The notes beneath the pieces are model-generated. The model did not search any database, was not told the origin of the DNA, and saw only the letters and a program-made list of their open reading frames with translations. The position numbers and the translations under genes were made by a program. A stretch of 64,000 bases of DNA from Flavobacteriaceae bacterium PS02334 (lineage in GTDB: Bacteria > Bacteroidota > Bacteroidia > Flavobacteriales > Flavobacteriaceae): NCBI GenBank assembly GCA_029959295.1, contig JASCOH010000004.1:1-64000 (forward strand), written 5' to 3'. Positions 1-8,861 of the stretch are shown piece by piece; the first letter of the stretch is position 1; each line of letters begins with the position of its first letter.

Positions 1-2314
1 AGTTAGCCAATGTACCAGAAGCACGGTAAGTTCCTGACAGCGGGCTTGAACAAACTATTGCAGGAGCTCCGTTTTGGAAAGAAACAGCCATGTTTGCATA
101 AACCGCAGCATTGCAAGCCCTGTTCATTAAGATCACCGAAGTCCCGTCAGGATGCAAAAGAGTCACCCTTAAATTTCCGATGCGGGAATGCGTAGCATTT
201 ACGTTAATTTTGATATCATTGACAGTTCCTGAAGAAGGAACATTTATTACCGATTCTACGATAGTTCCTCCACCACTTGTACCTACTCCATCTGGAATGG
301 CAAGAGATGTGGTATTTGCAATCACGTTACAGTCATATCCTATTGAAAATGCTTTTGAATTAACTGCAAAATAAACGTTTCCAACAGGCTCAACCATTAC
401 GCGACAATTAAGACCTGAAACATTAGGAACCGTAATTGATTGCGTTCCGTCATTTTCAGTATTAGCGAGCAATACTGTTGGATATGTAAGTCCTCCGTCT
501 ATAGAAAGCAAAATATTTACATTTGAGGTATTTATAGGAGTTGCATTTGTTGCTCCAACATTCCATGTTATAGTCTGAGTTTGGCCTTGCATCCAAGAAA
601 TCCCATCTGTATTTTGAGAAGTTACTGCAAAAGGAGTACCTGACGCATCAAAAGTAACTGTAGCATTTCTTCTGGAAGTCTGTCCGCCATTAGGCGTTCT
701 ATTATCTCTAACTGTTACGGCAAAATTCATTGATCTATTAACCGTTGGAACTACTTCCCAAGTAGATGACAAGCTACCCGCTGCAACTGTTGTCAAAGAA
801 GGAAAATACCTAACTGGTGATGTGGTTGGAGAAAAAGATCTAAAATTTGGATTTGAAGAAGTTGTCGTTGCACTTGGAGAGTCAGTTGTCGCACCAGGAT
901 TTGTTTGTTCCCAGCAGTAAGTCAGTACGTCACCGTCGATATCAGAAGCTACAGCTTTAAGGGCAAAACCAGTTCCAGCAGGAATTGTATAATTTATAAC
1001 AGCATCAATAGTTGGTGGTGTATTATTATTAGGCACTCCTGCAACACAATTTCCTGATCCATTTATATGCGAAACCATTTGTGCGATACTTACTGCATGA
1101 AAATAAGCATCCGAGTTTGACTGAACATTTACAGGAGAACATATTCCTGCATAAGCCATAATTGTAGAACCACTTCCTGGTTCTACTGCATTGGCTGCAG
1201 ATCTTGTAGGGTTAGTACCAAGTGCTGTACAGTTACCTCCTTCGCCATTAAAAGTATGTGAAGCACCAAACTGATGCCCAACTTCGTGAGCTACGAAATC
1301 AATATCATAAGGATCCCCGACTGGCGCTGGAGAACCAGTAATTCCTCTAGCTTTACCTGACGTCAAACATACTGATGGAGATTGAGCTAATCCGCCACCG
1401 CCTGTACTTACAGTATGGCCTATATCAAAATTAGCACTGCCAATAGCTGCAGTAATTACATTTTGACTTTGAGTTATAAGCGTCGTTGCTACATCATTAT
1501 TAAATGAATCAGTGTCAACAAAAATAATATCTTCATTATTTGCAACCAATTGCATTCTAAGTGACATATCTTTTTCATAAACAGCATTCAATCTTGCAAC
1601 AGTAACATTCATTGCGGCTAAAACCGCTGCTTTTCTTGTTGCCAAGTCAGCTCCGGTTACTCCAGCCGCAGCGATATGAAATGCTGCATATTCAATTGTA
1701 CAAGCCATTGCCATGCGATAAGTTCTGAATTTGCTATCACTAGCCAATATTGCTTGTTCAAAATTAGGAAACTCTCCTTTGTCTTCATCATGAACAAGAC
1801 ATTGGTAAGTATTTGTAGTACTTAGACTTGATTTATTGTAAACAATATAGTTGTTCAAATCTTTTGTAAAAGGATCGATGTAATAAGTTCCTTTTACAGA
1901 AAGAACCATGGCATGCACACCAAAAATAGTAGTCGTAATACTCATGCTAGCCGTTGGATCATCGATTCCTACTCCTATATAAGACTGGATTTCTGAATGT
2001 CTTTTAGCCAATTCAGGTGCCATTACAGAAGATTCATAAATTTTAAATTTCTCCAATTTTCCTTCCGCATTTGGGAAAGAAATTATTACCTGAGATGATT
2101 CTTGAAGATCTCTAGAAGGTGACACACTAAGTTGCGATTTTAACTGTCCAACATTTAAATGGAAAAGCTCAAATTCTTTTGGTGAAGAATCACGATCTAA
2201 CTTTTCAAGGATAGCTAATTTTTGCTCTGTTGTTTTTGACCAAAGAGATGATTGAGAATATCCTTCAGAAAAGACAAAAAAAGCCAGTACAATTAATAGT
2301 ATTAGTTTTTTCAT
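1..2314 (-). CDS. Secreted reprolysin-like zinc metallopeptidase, 3' end outside window
   Basis: The reading frame is open from an ATG at 2312-2314 to the left edge (771 codons, no stop), so the C-terminus is missing. It begins with a signal peptide (MKKLILLIVLAFFVFSEGYS), followed by a propeptide-like region. The catalytic site is HEVGHQFGASH at about residues 340-350 (HExxHxxGxxH) with a Met-turn, GSGSTIMAYAG, about 40 residues later. These are metzincin (reprolysin/M12B-like) hallmarks. A beta-sandwich region follows, and the visible end enters what looks like a proprotein-convertase P-domain (THSRIGNLRVTLLHPDGT). By analogy with its neighbour at 2433-5711, a T9SS sorting domain probably lies beyond the edge. 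It is presumably an exported protease. The catalytic assignment is firm; the substrate is unknown. Confidence 0.88.
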   Translation of the reverse strand, partial: MKKLILLIVLAFFVFSEGYSQSSLWSKTTEQKLAILEKLDRDSSPKEFELFHLNVGQLKSQLSVSPSRDLQESSQVIISFPNAEGKLEKFKIYESSVMAPELAKRHSEIQSYIGVGIDDPTASMSITTTIFGVHAMVLSVKGTYYIDPFTKDLNNYIVYNKSSLSTTNTYQCLVHDEDKGEFPNFEQAILASDSKFRTYRMAMACTIEYAAFHIAAAGVTGADLATRKAAVLAAMNVTVARLNAVYEKDMSLRMQLVANNEDIIFVDTDSFNNDVATTLITQSQNVITAAIGSANFDIGHTVSTGGGGLAQSPSVCLTSGKARGITGSPAPVGDPYDIDFVAHEVGHQFGASHTFNGEGGNCTALGTNPTRSAANAVEPGSGSTIMAYAGICSPVNVQSNSDAYFHAVSIAQMVSHINGSGNCVAGVPNNNTPPTIDAVINYTIPAGTGFALKAVASDIDGDVLTYCWEQTNPGATTDSPSATTTSSNPNFRSFSPTTSPVRYFPSLTTVAAGSLSSTWEVVPTVNRSMNFAVTVRDNRTPNGGQTSRRNATVTFDASGTPFAVTSQNTDGISWMQGQTQTITWNVGATNATPINTSNVNILLSIDGGLTYPTVLLANTENDGTQSITVPNVSGLNCRVMVEPVGNVYFAVNSKAFSIGYDCNVIANTTSLAIPDGVGTSGGGTIVESVINVPSSGTVNDIKINVNATHSRIGNLRVTLLHPDGTSVILMNRACNAAVYANMAVSFQNGAPAIVCSSPLSGTYRASGTLAN

Positions 2315-2336
2315 AAATAATTTGATTTAATTGAAA

Positions 2337-2344
2337 CAAATTTA
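2337..2344 (-). promoter_or_regulatory. Putative -7 promoter element of the left-edge metallopeptidase
   Basis: Read on the minus strand this is TAAATTTG, an exact match to the Bacteroidota sigma-ABfr -7 element TAnnTTTG, 22 nt upstream of the ATG at 2314. No clear -33 element was identified. Confidence 0.5.
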
Positions 2345-2380
2345 GCAATTTACCAAACACATCAGCCGTTTTTTAATAAT

Positions 2381-2416
2381 AAAAAAAAGGACACCTAAAT
2401 TAGATGCCCTTTTTTA
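2381..2416 (-). terminator. Rho-independent terminator of the 2433-5711 metallopeptidase
   Basis: On the minus strand AGGGCATCT and AGGTGTCCT form a 9-bp stem with two G-U pairs around a 5-nt loop, followed by a T run. On the plus strand the same positions are A-C mismatches, so it works best for the minus-strand gene that ends at 2433. Confidence 0.75.
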
Positions 2417-2432
2417 TTCGTTAGAAATTGTT

Positions 2433-5400
2433 TTATCTTACAATAATCCTCTTCACTTCTTTTGAATCACCATTTGTAATTCTAACCAAATAAACACCAG
2501 ACTGAACATTATTCAACTGAATATTTTGATTGAAAACTGGCTCATTTGAATATTCATTATTAAAAATAATTCTTCCGCTCAAATCAAAAACTGCAATTTG
2601 CACTTTTTCAGATAAGGATTGGCTTGTAAATTTAACATTGAAGTTTCCTGTATTTGGGTTTGGATAAACTGCAAAATCAGAAAGTGTATTTTTATCAACA
2701 CTCAAAGGAGCTTGCTGGCTGCAAACGTTAAGGCTCCAGCTGTTAATTTGCCCGCCATCTTGATTTGCACTGTCTCTTACTCTCAGTGTCCATGTTCCTT
2801 CAGAAGACAATCCATTCAATTGAGACAAAGCCTGTGCAGGAATAATTTTTCCTCCGATAGCTGGACCGCTACCACAAATTAAAGTTGTTCCGGCATCATC
2901 AAAAGTTGCAGATACATTTGTTCCGCTATCACATTTTGCTGCAAAAAGTTGAATTTGCGTTCCAGCCGGACTTATTAAGGTAGCTGTTAAATCACCGACA
3001 TAACTATGCGTAATATCAAGCGTAACACTTAAATTTTCAATAGTGACACTTTGCCCTGCAGAAATACTCAAAGTAGAATTCACTGTTGGAGCTCCGCTTG
3101 CAGAAATTACTACTGGTACATTTGCAGAAGCAATTGATCCGCAAAAAGTGGTTCCAAAACTAGAAAATGCAGAATAAGAACCTTGACAGGCAGCATTTTT
3201 AGGCAAAACTCTCCAGAAATAAGTTGAGGCATTTCCAAGATTTGAAAGAGAATAAGAATTTGTATTTACAGTTCCTGAACTGACAACATTTGTAAAAGCA
3301 TTATCAGTCGCTACTTGTACATCATAAGAAGTTGCGCCAGTAGAAGCTGTCCAATTCAAAACTACATTTCCTGGAGAAACTTGCGCACCGTTTGCAGGCG
3401 AAGTTGCAGAAATTGCAGAAAACGAATTATCTAATAAATCTAAGTATAAATTTAAAGTTTTAGAAGTACTTCCAGAAGTTGCAACCACAGCCAAAGTATA
3501 AAGACCTGGGGTGCTTGCAAGAGTATTGCTTACGGTCAATGTAACATTTCCATCAGCACTTAATGAAGGTGTAGAAAATGCAACTGTCGAACCTGCTGGC
3601 TGTCCTGTCACTGCAAAAGTCGTAGTTCCTGAAAAACCTGCAAAAGTGGCATATGGAAAAGTATAAGAAATGCTTGTTCCTTTACAAATCTCCTTATTTT
3701 GTTCACCCTCAACTCCTGAAAAAGCAACTGCGAAAGTAGCAGCAGGCGCAGCAATTGTAAAGTTCACATTACAGATATCAAAGAAAACATTTTTGTATCC
3801 TTTTACCATAATTCTGTTTTGTGCTCCCGCATTATTAGGAACCGTAACTATTTCAGAACCATCATTTGGAACTTTGTTTGCTAATAATCTAGGATAAGTT
3901 GTACCTCCGTCAGTAGACAAATAAATATCTACGTATGGCGTATTTACACCATTTGCAGTAGTTCCGGCTACATCCCAAGTTATAGTTTGATTAGTCGCTG
4001 CAGGAACATTAACTCCTGTATTTGGAGAAGTAACTAAAAACGGACCAGCTGCAGCCGCAACATTAACTGTCACAAGTCCTGTAGCCGTTTGTCCTCCAGC
4101 AATATTATTATCTCTAGCAGTCAAAGCAAATTTAAGCGATCTAGACACTGAACTCAAAGCTTCAACCAAGATTTCTGTTCCTTGCGTTGTCGTTTGATTT
4201 GCCAAAAGCGTTTCAAGTCTAGGAAAATATCTAGTCGGAGAAGCTACAGGATTATAAGACCTCCAGTTTGGACCTCCTGCTTTTGTAGCCGAAGCTCCAC
4301 TATTTGTACCGCTTTGAGTAGTTGCCGTGTCATCTTGTTCCCAGCAATAAGTTAGCGCATCGCCTCCAGAATCTGTCGCAGAACCTGTTAATGAAAACGG
4401 AGTGCTTTTTGGAATTGTATAGCTTTGCCCCGCTAAAGTCAAAATTGGCGTTCCGTGATTTAATGGCGTTCTAACCGGACAAGTTTTTCCAGCCATATTA
4501 TTTTGAATTTGCCTGATTGACGCATACACAAAATAATCATCAGAATGCGGTTGCACGTCACGAGGAGTGATTCCTGCGTAACCCATAATTGTAGAACCAC
4601 TTCCTGGTTCCACATTTACTCCAGAACCTTCAACATTGTGAGAGAACGTGTGGTTTCCGCCAAATTGGTGTCCAAGTTCGTGAGCAACATAGTCAATATC
4701 AAAGTTATCGCCTTGAGGAATTCCGTCAGCTGGCGAAGTAATGCCGCTACCTTTTTCTCCATCTGAGCACACACAACCAATACATCCTGCATTTCCACCA
4801 CCGCCAGAAGCGCCAAACATATGCCCGACATCATAATTTGCTTCGCCGACAAGGCTTGTCAATGTTGATTGCAACTGGCCATTCCAGTTGCTTAAAGTAG
4901 TATAGGGATCAGTCGTTGGATTATAAAAAACAACATCGCTAGATTTATCTACAATATTCATGTGAATCGCCAAATCTTTTTCAAAAACGCCGTTCACACG
5001 AGTCATTGTAGCATTGAACGCCGCCAAAACCAATCCAACTTGCGTAGCGCTTGTAGCTCCGAAATAATTTGCATATTCGCCATTACAAGAAAGCGCTAAT
5101 CTGAAAGTCAATAATTCTGAACCGCCAGATCTGCCCGTTTCCGATACTTTCCCAGAAAGATCTTTCGCCAATGCTTTATCAACTGTTGAACAAGTAAAAG
5201 GAAGGCTTCCTTTGTTTCTTGAAGAATTAAAAACGGCATAAATTTTTCCGTCTGCAGAATAGGGTTCTACGAATTCATTCTTTCTGTCTGCTCTAAAAAT
5301 CATTGCCTGAATACCGTTTGGGTCGGCACTCAGCTTAATTTGCGCATATTTATCATCAAGTCCCTTACCAGAATAAGCTCTGATTTGTGGAAATTTCGCC

Positions 5401-5711
5401 TGAAGTTCTGCTGTAAAGTTAGAAGATTCAAAAACTTCAAAGCGCTCCATAATTCCACTCGTATTTGGAATTAAAACAACCACTCCCTGTTTTGAAGAAT
5501 TAACATTTGGTGCGACAGACAATTGCTGTCTGAACGAATTTAAATCGAGGCGGAAAGTAGAAAATTCATCTGGAAAAGAAAGCCTTTTCGTGTTTTTCGA
5601 GACCTCAACTGCATCGGTTTTTTTAGCATCCGACCAAAACTTTCCAGTCTGAGAATGCCCATACGTGGCGAAAAGCAAAGAAGCCATCGTAAAGAGTAAT
5701 GTTTTTTTCAT
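2433..5711 (-). CDS. T9SS-secreted reprolysin-like metallopeptidase with P-domain
   Basis: This is a 1092-residue exported metalloprotease. Order of parts: signal peptide (MKKTLLFTMASLLFATYGHSQ); propeptide-like region; metzincin site HELGHQFGGNH at about residues 342-352 with Met-turn GSGSTIMGYAG; a beta-sandwich; an FN3-like domain (VVLNWTASTGATSYDVQVA); a proprotein-convertase P-domain (LDITHSYVGDLTATLISP ... EGTWTLRVRD); and a C-terminal T9SS type A sorting domain (YPNPNTGNFNVKF ... GVYLVRITNGDSKEVKRIIVR). It should be exported by Sec, translocated by T9SS and then processed. It lies upstream of the paralogue at 1-2314 on the same strand, but a terminator and a separate promoter suggest independent transcription. 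Function is certain at family level only. Confidence 0.93.
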   Translation of the reverse strand: MKKTLLFTMASLLFATYGHSQTGKFWSDAKKTDAVEVSKNTKRLSFPDEFSTFRLDLNSFRQQLSVAPNVNSSKQGVVVLIPNTSGIMERFEVFESSNFTAELQAKFPQIRAYSGKGLDDKYAQIKLSADPNGIQAMIFRADRKNEFVEPYSADGKIYAVFNSSRNKGSLPFTCSTVDKALAKDLSGKVSETGRSGGSELLTFRLALSCNGEYANYFGATSATQVGLVLAAFNATMTRVNGVFEKDLAIHMNIVDKSSDVVFYNPTTDPYTTLSNWNGQLQSTLTSLVGEANYDVGHMFGASGGGGNAGCIGCVCSDGEKGSGITSPADGIPQGDNFDIDYVAHELGHQFGGNHTFSHNVEGSGVNVEPGSGSTIMGYAGITPRDVQPHSDDYFVYASIRQIQNNMAGKTCPVRTPLNHGTPILTLAGQSYTIPKSTPFSLTGSATDSGGDALTYCWEQDDTATTQSGTNSGASATKAGGPNWRSYNPVASPTRYFPRLETLLANQTTTQGTEILVEALSSVSRSLKFALTARDNNIAGGQTATGLVTVNVAAAAGPFLVTSPNTGVNVPAATNQTITWDVAGTTANGVNTPYVDIYLSTDGGTTYPRLLANKVPNDGSEIVTVPNNAGAQNRIMVKGYKNVFFDICNVNFTIAAPAATFAVAFSGVEGEQNKEICKGTSISYTFPYATFAGFSGTTTFAVTGQPAGSTVAFSTPSLSADGNVTLTVSNTLASTPGLYTLAVVATSGSTSKTLNLYLDLLDNSFSAISATSPANGAQVSPGNVVLNWTASTGATSYDVQVATDNAFTNVVSSGTVNTNSYSLSNLGNASTYFWRVLPKNAACQGSYSAFSSFGTTFCGSIASANVPVVISASGAPTVNSTLSISAGQSVTIENLSVTLDITHSYVGDLTATLISPAGTQIQLFAAKCDSGTNVSATFDDAGTTLICGSGPAIGGKIIPAQALSQLNGLSSEGTWTLRVRDSANQDGGQINSWSLNVCSQQAPLSVDKNTLSDFAVYPNPNTGNFNVKFTSQSLSEKVQIAVFDLSGRIIFNNEYSNEPVFNQNIQLNNVQSGVYLVRITNGDSKEVKRIIVR

Positions 5712-5747
5712 GTTAAAAAAATATTAGGTTTTTTGAGTTAGTAACAT

Positions 5748-5755
5748 CAAATATA
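5748..5755 (-). promoter_or_regulatory. Putative -7 promoter of the 2433-5711 metallopeptidase
   Basis: Minus-strand TATATTTG is an exact TAnnTTTG match 37 nt upstream of the ATG at 5711. It lies in the divergent gap shared with ribF. Confidence 0.5.
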
Positions 5756-5840
5756 ACAAATAGTGGACAAAAGAAAACGCTTACTTTGCAAATGTTTCAA
5801 AATAAATGCGATGGCATTTCATATATCCAATGTATACTTA

Positions 5841-5848
5841 TAAATTTG
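5841..5848 (+). promoter_or_regulatory. Putative -7 promoter of ribF
   Basis: TAAATTTG matches TAnnTTTG exactly, 21 nt before the TTG start of ribF. A second partial match (TAATTTTG) overlaps the start codon and is probably fortuitous. Confidence 0.5.
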
Positions 5849-5869
5849 TACATCGCTTAAAATATAATT

Positions 5870-6802
5870 TTGAAAATTTTTAATACAATACAAGAATTCC
5901 AGTCAAAAAATCAGACAATCGCCACTTTGGGCACTTTCGACGGCGTGCATTTGGGACATGGAAAAATCATCGAAAGACTTACCCAGAGCGCTTTTGATGA
6001 AAATTGCGAAAGTTTGGTGCTTACTTTTTTTCCGCATCCGCGGATGGTTTTGCAAAATGACGGCACGATAAAACTTTTAAATACGATTGAAGAAAGAGCT
6101 CTTTTGCTAGAAAAAGCAGGACTTGACAATCTAATAGTTCATCCGTTTGACCAAAAGTTTTCTCAAATGGAAGCTGAGGAATTTGTCAAGATCATTTTGG
6201 TAGATCAATTCCACATCAAAAAAATCATCATCGGCCACGATCATCGTTTTGGAAGAAATCGCTCTGCAGATATTAATGATTTGATTGCTTTTGGAAAAAT
6301 TTATAACTTTGAAGTAGAACAGATTTCGGCAGAAGAAATTGACGAAGTTTCGATAAGTTCTACCAAAATCAGAAATACGCTTGATGCCGGAAACATTGTT
6401 CTTGCAAACGAATATTTGGGCTACAATTATTTTCTTACTGGAAAAGTAATCCAAGGAAAACAATTAGGAAGAACGATCAATTTTCCAACGGCAAATATTA
6501 AGATCGAGGAAGATTACAAACTGATTCCGCAAAACGGAGTTTATATCGTAAGAAGCTTTATCGACGGCAATTTGGTTTACGGAATGATGAATATCGGTAC
6601 AAATCCTACTGTTGACGGCAAAAAACAATCTATCGAAGTGCATTATTTAGATTTTGAGGGCGATTTATACGATAAAATTATTGCTGTAGAATTGCTTCAC
6701 CGAATTCGTTCTGAAGAAAAATTTCCTTCCTTTGACGCGCTGAGACAGCAAATCGAAAAAGATAGAATTACTGCAAAAGAGTTTATAAAAGACTTGAGAT
6801 GA
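5870..6802 (+). CDS. ribF: Bifunctional riboflavin kinase / FAD synthetase
   Basis: Converts riboflavin to FMN and FMN to FAD in the cytoplasm. The 310-residue length is normal for bacterial RibF. The N-terminal FMN adenylyltransferase domain shows TLGTFDGVHLGHGKII (residues ~19-34, HxGH nucleotidyltransferase motif) and GHDHRFGRNRSAD. ISSTKIR closes that domain. The riboflavin kinase domain follows, with GKQLGRTINFPTANI and GMMNIGTNPTVDG. The start is TTG: no ATG lies upstream in frame and the next Met would delete the FDGVHLGH motif. The stop overlaps the ATG of the next gene (ATGA), so the two are probably co-transcribed. Confidence 0.96.
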   Translation: MKIFNTIQEFQSKNQTIATLGTFDGVHLGHGKIIERLTQSAFDENCESLVLTFFPHPRMVLQNDGTIKLLNTIEERALLLEKAGLDNLIVHPFDQKFSQMEAEEFVKIILVDQFHIKKIIIGHDHRFGRNRSADINDLIAFGKIYNFEVEQISAEEIDEVSISSTKIRNTLDAGNIVLANEYLGYNYFLTGKVIQGKQLGRTINFPTANIKIEEDYKLIPQNGVYIVRSFIDGNLVYGMMNIGTNPTVDGKKQSIEVHYLDFEGDLYDKIIAVELLHRIRSEEKFPSFDALRQQIEKDRITAKEFIKDLR

Positions 6803-8124
6803 AAAAACTTTTCCAGCCAATAGATAATGCGCCACTGATTATTTTCAGGATATTTTTCGGGTTTCTGCTCGCTGCAGAAACTTTTGGAGCCATTTTGACG
6901 GGCTGGGTAAAAAAAAATTTCATCGACCCAAAATTTACTTTCAGCCACATCGGCATGGAATGGTTGCAACCGCTTCCTGGCTTCGGAATGTATTTCTATT
7001 TTGCAACAATGGGGATTTTGGGGATTTTTGTAATGATTGGATGGAAATACCGCTGGACTTTAAGCGCTTTTACTCTCCTGTGGACGATTTCTTACTGGAT
7101 GCAGAAAACATCTTACAACAATCATTATTACATGCTGATTTTGGTCTGCCTGATCATGATTTTTCTTCCTGCAAATAAATATGCTTCCATTGATGCTGAA
7201 AAAAATCCAGAAATAAAAAGCCTGAGCATGCCAAAATGGTGTTCTTGGGTAATGATTTTGCAAATTGCAATTGTTTACTTTTTTGCGACCGTTTCAAAAT
7301 TTTATCCCGATTGGCTGGACGGCACTTTCACCAAAAATCTTTTGGCAAACAAATCGCCTTATCCTTTCATACAAGAGATTTTCAATCAAAAATGGTTTTA
7401 TCTTTTCATCGCTTACTCTGGAATTGCGTTTGACATGCTGATCATCCCGATGTTGCTTTGGAAGAGAACCCGAACGATTGCATTTATTGCTTCCTTAGTA
7501 TTTCATTTGTTCAACGCTTTTACTTTACAAATCGGAATTTTTCCTTTTTTTGCGCTGAGTTTTGCGGTTTTCTTTTATCCTCCAGAAAAAATAAGACAAC
7601 TATTTTTCAAGAAAAAACCTGAATTGGATTTGGAAAAAGAGCCGGTTCATGAAAACAAATCTATTTTGCTTTATTTCTTCCTTCCTTATTTTATAATCCA
7701 AATTATTTTGCCCGTAAGGCATTGGTTCATAAAAGGTGACGTTCTCTGGACAGAAGAAGGGCACCGATTAAGCTGGCGGATGATGCTTCGTTCGCGTTCT
7801 GGCTACACAAATTTCAGGATTTATGACAAGAAGACAAATCAGAGAATTTTCTATGATTTTCATTCAGAATTAACGCCAAAACAGTTAAATATGATTTCTG
7901 AAAAACCAGATGCAATTTGGCAATTGGCACAGCGAATCAAGAAAGAATATGCCCAAAAAGGAGTTGATGTCAGCATTTTTGCAGATACCAATGTGTCGAT
8001 AAACAGAAAGCCTTACTTAAAACTGATAAACCCTGATGTTGATTTGGCACAGGCAGAATGGAACTACTTTTTTCACAACGATTGGATTCTACTATATGAT
8101 AATCAAGGCAATCTGATAAAATAA
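6799..8124 (+). CDS. HTTM / vitamin K-dependent gamma-carboxylase-like membrane protein
   Basis: A 441-residue integral membrane protein. The first ~260 residues contain several hydrophobic spans (for example IIFRIFFGFLLAAETFGAIL and LTLLW/YYMLILVCLIMIF segments) in the pattern of HTTM-domain proteins, the family that includes gamma-glutamyl carboxylase. A loop contains MQKTSYNNHYYMLIL. The C-terminal ~130 residues are soluble (WRMMLRSRSGYTNFRIYDKK), as in VKGC-like bacterial proteins. Its start overlaps the ribF stop by 4 nt, suggesting translational coupling. The true substrate in Bacteroidota is unknown. Confidence 0.8.
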   Translation: MKKLFQPIDNAPLIIFRIFFGFLLAAETFGAILTGWVKKNFIDPKFTFSHIGMEWLQPLPGFGMYFYFATMGILGIFVMIGWKYRWTLSAFTLLWTISYWMQKTSYNNHYYMLILVCLIMIFLPANKYASIDAEKNPEIKSLSMPKWCSWVMILQIAIVYFFATVSKFYPDWLDGTFTKNLLANKSPYPFIQEIFNQKWFYLFIAYSGIAFDMLIIPMLLWKRTRTIAFIASLVFHLFNAFTLQIGIFPFFALSFAVFFYPPEKIRQLFFKKKPELDLEKEPVHENKSILLYFFLPYFIIQIILPVRHWFIKGDVLWTEEGHRLSWRMMLRSRSGYTNFRIYDKKTNQRIFYDFHSELTPKQLNMISEKPDAIWQLAQRIKKEYAQKGVDVSIFADTNVSINRKPYLKLINPDVDLAQAEWNYFFHNDWILLYDNQGNLIK

Positions 8125-8297
8125 AAAATTGGGCGACTTAAATCAGAAAAAACTTATTTATTAAAATTTTATTAAAACTCCGTTTAATAACCAATCAAAC
8201 TATCAAAATCTAGATTAAATTTTGTAATTTTAGTTATAGCAATGCGATTAATGAAAACGTCGCATGCAAAGAATTATAACTAACTAAACTGATTATT

Positions 8298-8741
8298 ATG
8301 AAATTTTCTAGACTATTCATCAACGGTATTATCATCTTTATTGGTATCGGATTATACTTTCTACTAATAGAAACTTTAGGACTGGCCGATCAAATTTATT
8401 TAAGGTTGCTGAATTTCATATTTGTAATTTATGGCGTAAACAGAACCATCCGATCAAATTACCACGATGGAATTAACGGATACCTGACCAATCTCCTGGC
8501 CGGTTTTCTAACCGGAATGGTTTCGCTGGTCTTAGGCATCTTTGCTTTCATGATCTATATTGAGTCACTTGGCGGTGATTTTACTAAATTTAAAAACAGT
8601 TATATTTTTGGCGGCGAGCCATCATTATACCAATTTTGCTTTGGCCTTTTTATTGAAGGCGCTGCTTCATCGATGATTATTTCTTTCGCTATGATGCAAT
8701 ATTGGAAAGACAAAGTAGAGAAAATCAACACTGTAGACTAA
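8298..8741 (+). CDS. Small membrane protein, DUF4199-like
   Basis: A 147-residue protein with four hydrophobic segments: near residues 7-27 (FINGIIIFIGIGLYFLLI), 33-47, 65-88 (NLLAGFLTGMVSLVLGIFAF) and 113-132. The arrangement resembles DUF4199 proteins common in Bacteroidota, but the assignment is from pattern only. It is single-standing, with a clear terminator downstream. No catalytic residues are evident. Confidence 0.7.
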   Translation: MKFSRLFINGIIIFIGIGLYFLLIETLGLADQIYLRLLNFIFVIYGVNRTIRSNYHDGINGYLTNLLAGFLTGMVSLVLGIFAFMIYIESLGGDFTKFKNSYIFGGEPSLYQFCFGLFIEGAASSMIISFAMMQYWKDKVEKINTVD

Positions 8742-8761
8742 CATTTCACTAATTTTATCTT

Positions 8762-8790
8762 AAAATCCACTTAAACAGTGGATTTTTTTT
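8762..8790 (+). terminator. Rho-independent terminator after the 147-aa membrane protein
   Basis: A perfect 10-bp stem (AAAATCCACT / AGTGGATTTT) around a 5-nt loop, ending in eight T residues. Confidence 0.9.
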
Positions 8791-8803
8791 ATATAAAGAA
8801 GCT

Positions 8804-8811
8804 TACTTTTG
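8804..8811 (+). promoter_or_regulatory. Putative -7 promoter of the DUF5686 gene
   Basis: TACTTTTG matches TAnnTTTG, about 50 nt upstream of the ATG at 8862 and just after the preceding terminator. Confidence 0.5.
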
Positions 8812-8861
8812 CAAAGTGTAACAATTCATGAATTCAATCGTCTTAAAGTAAATTCCCCCTG

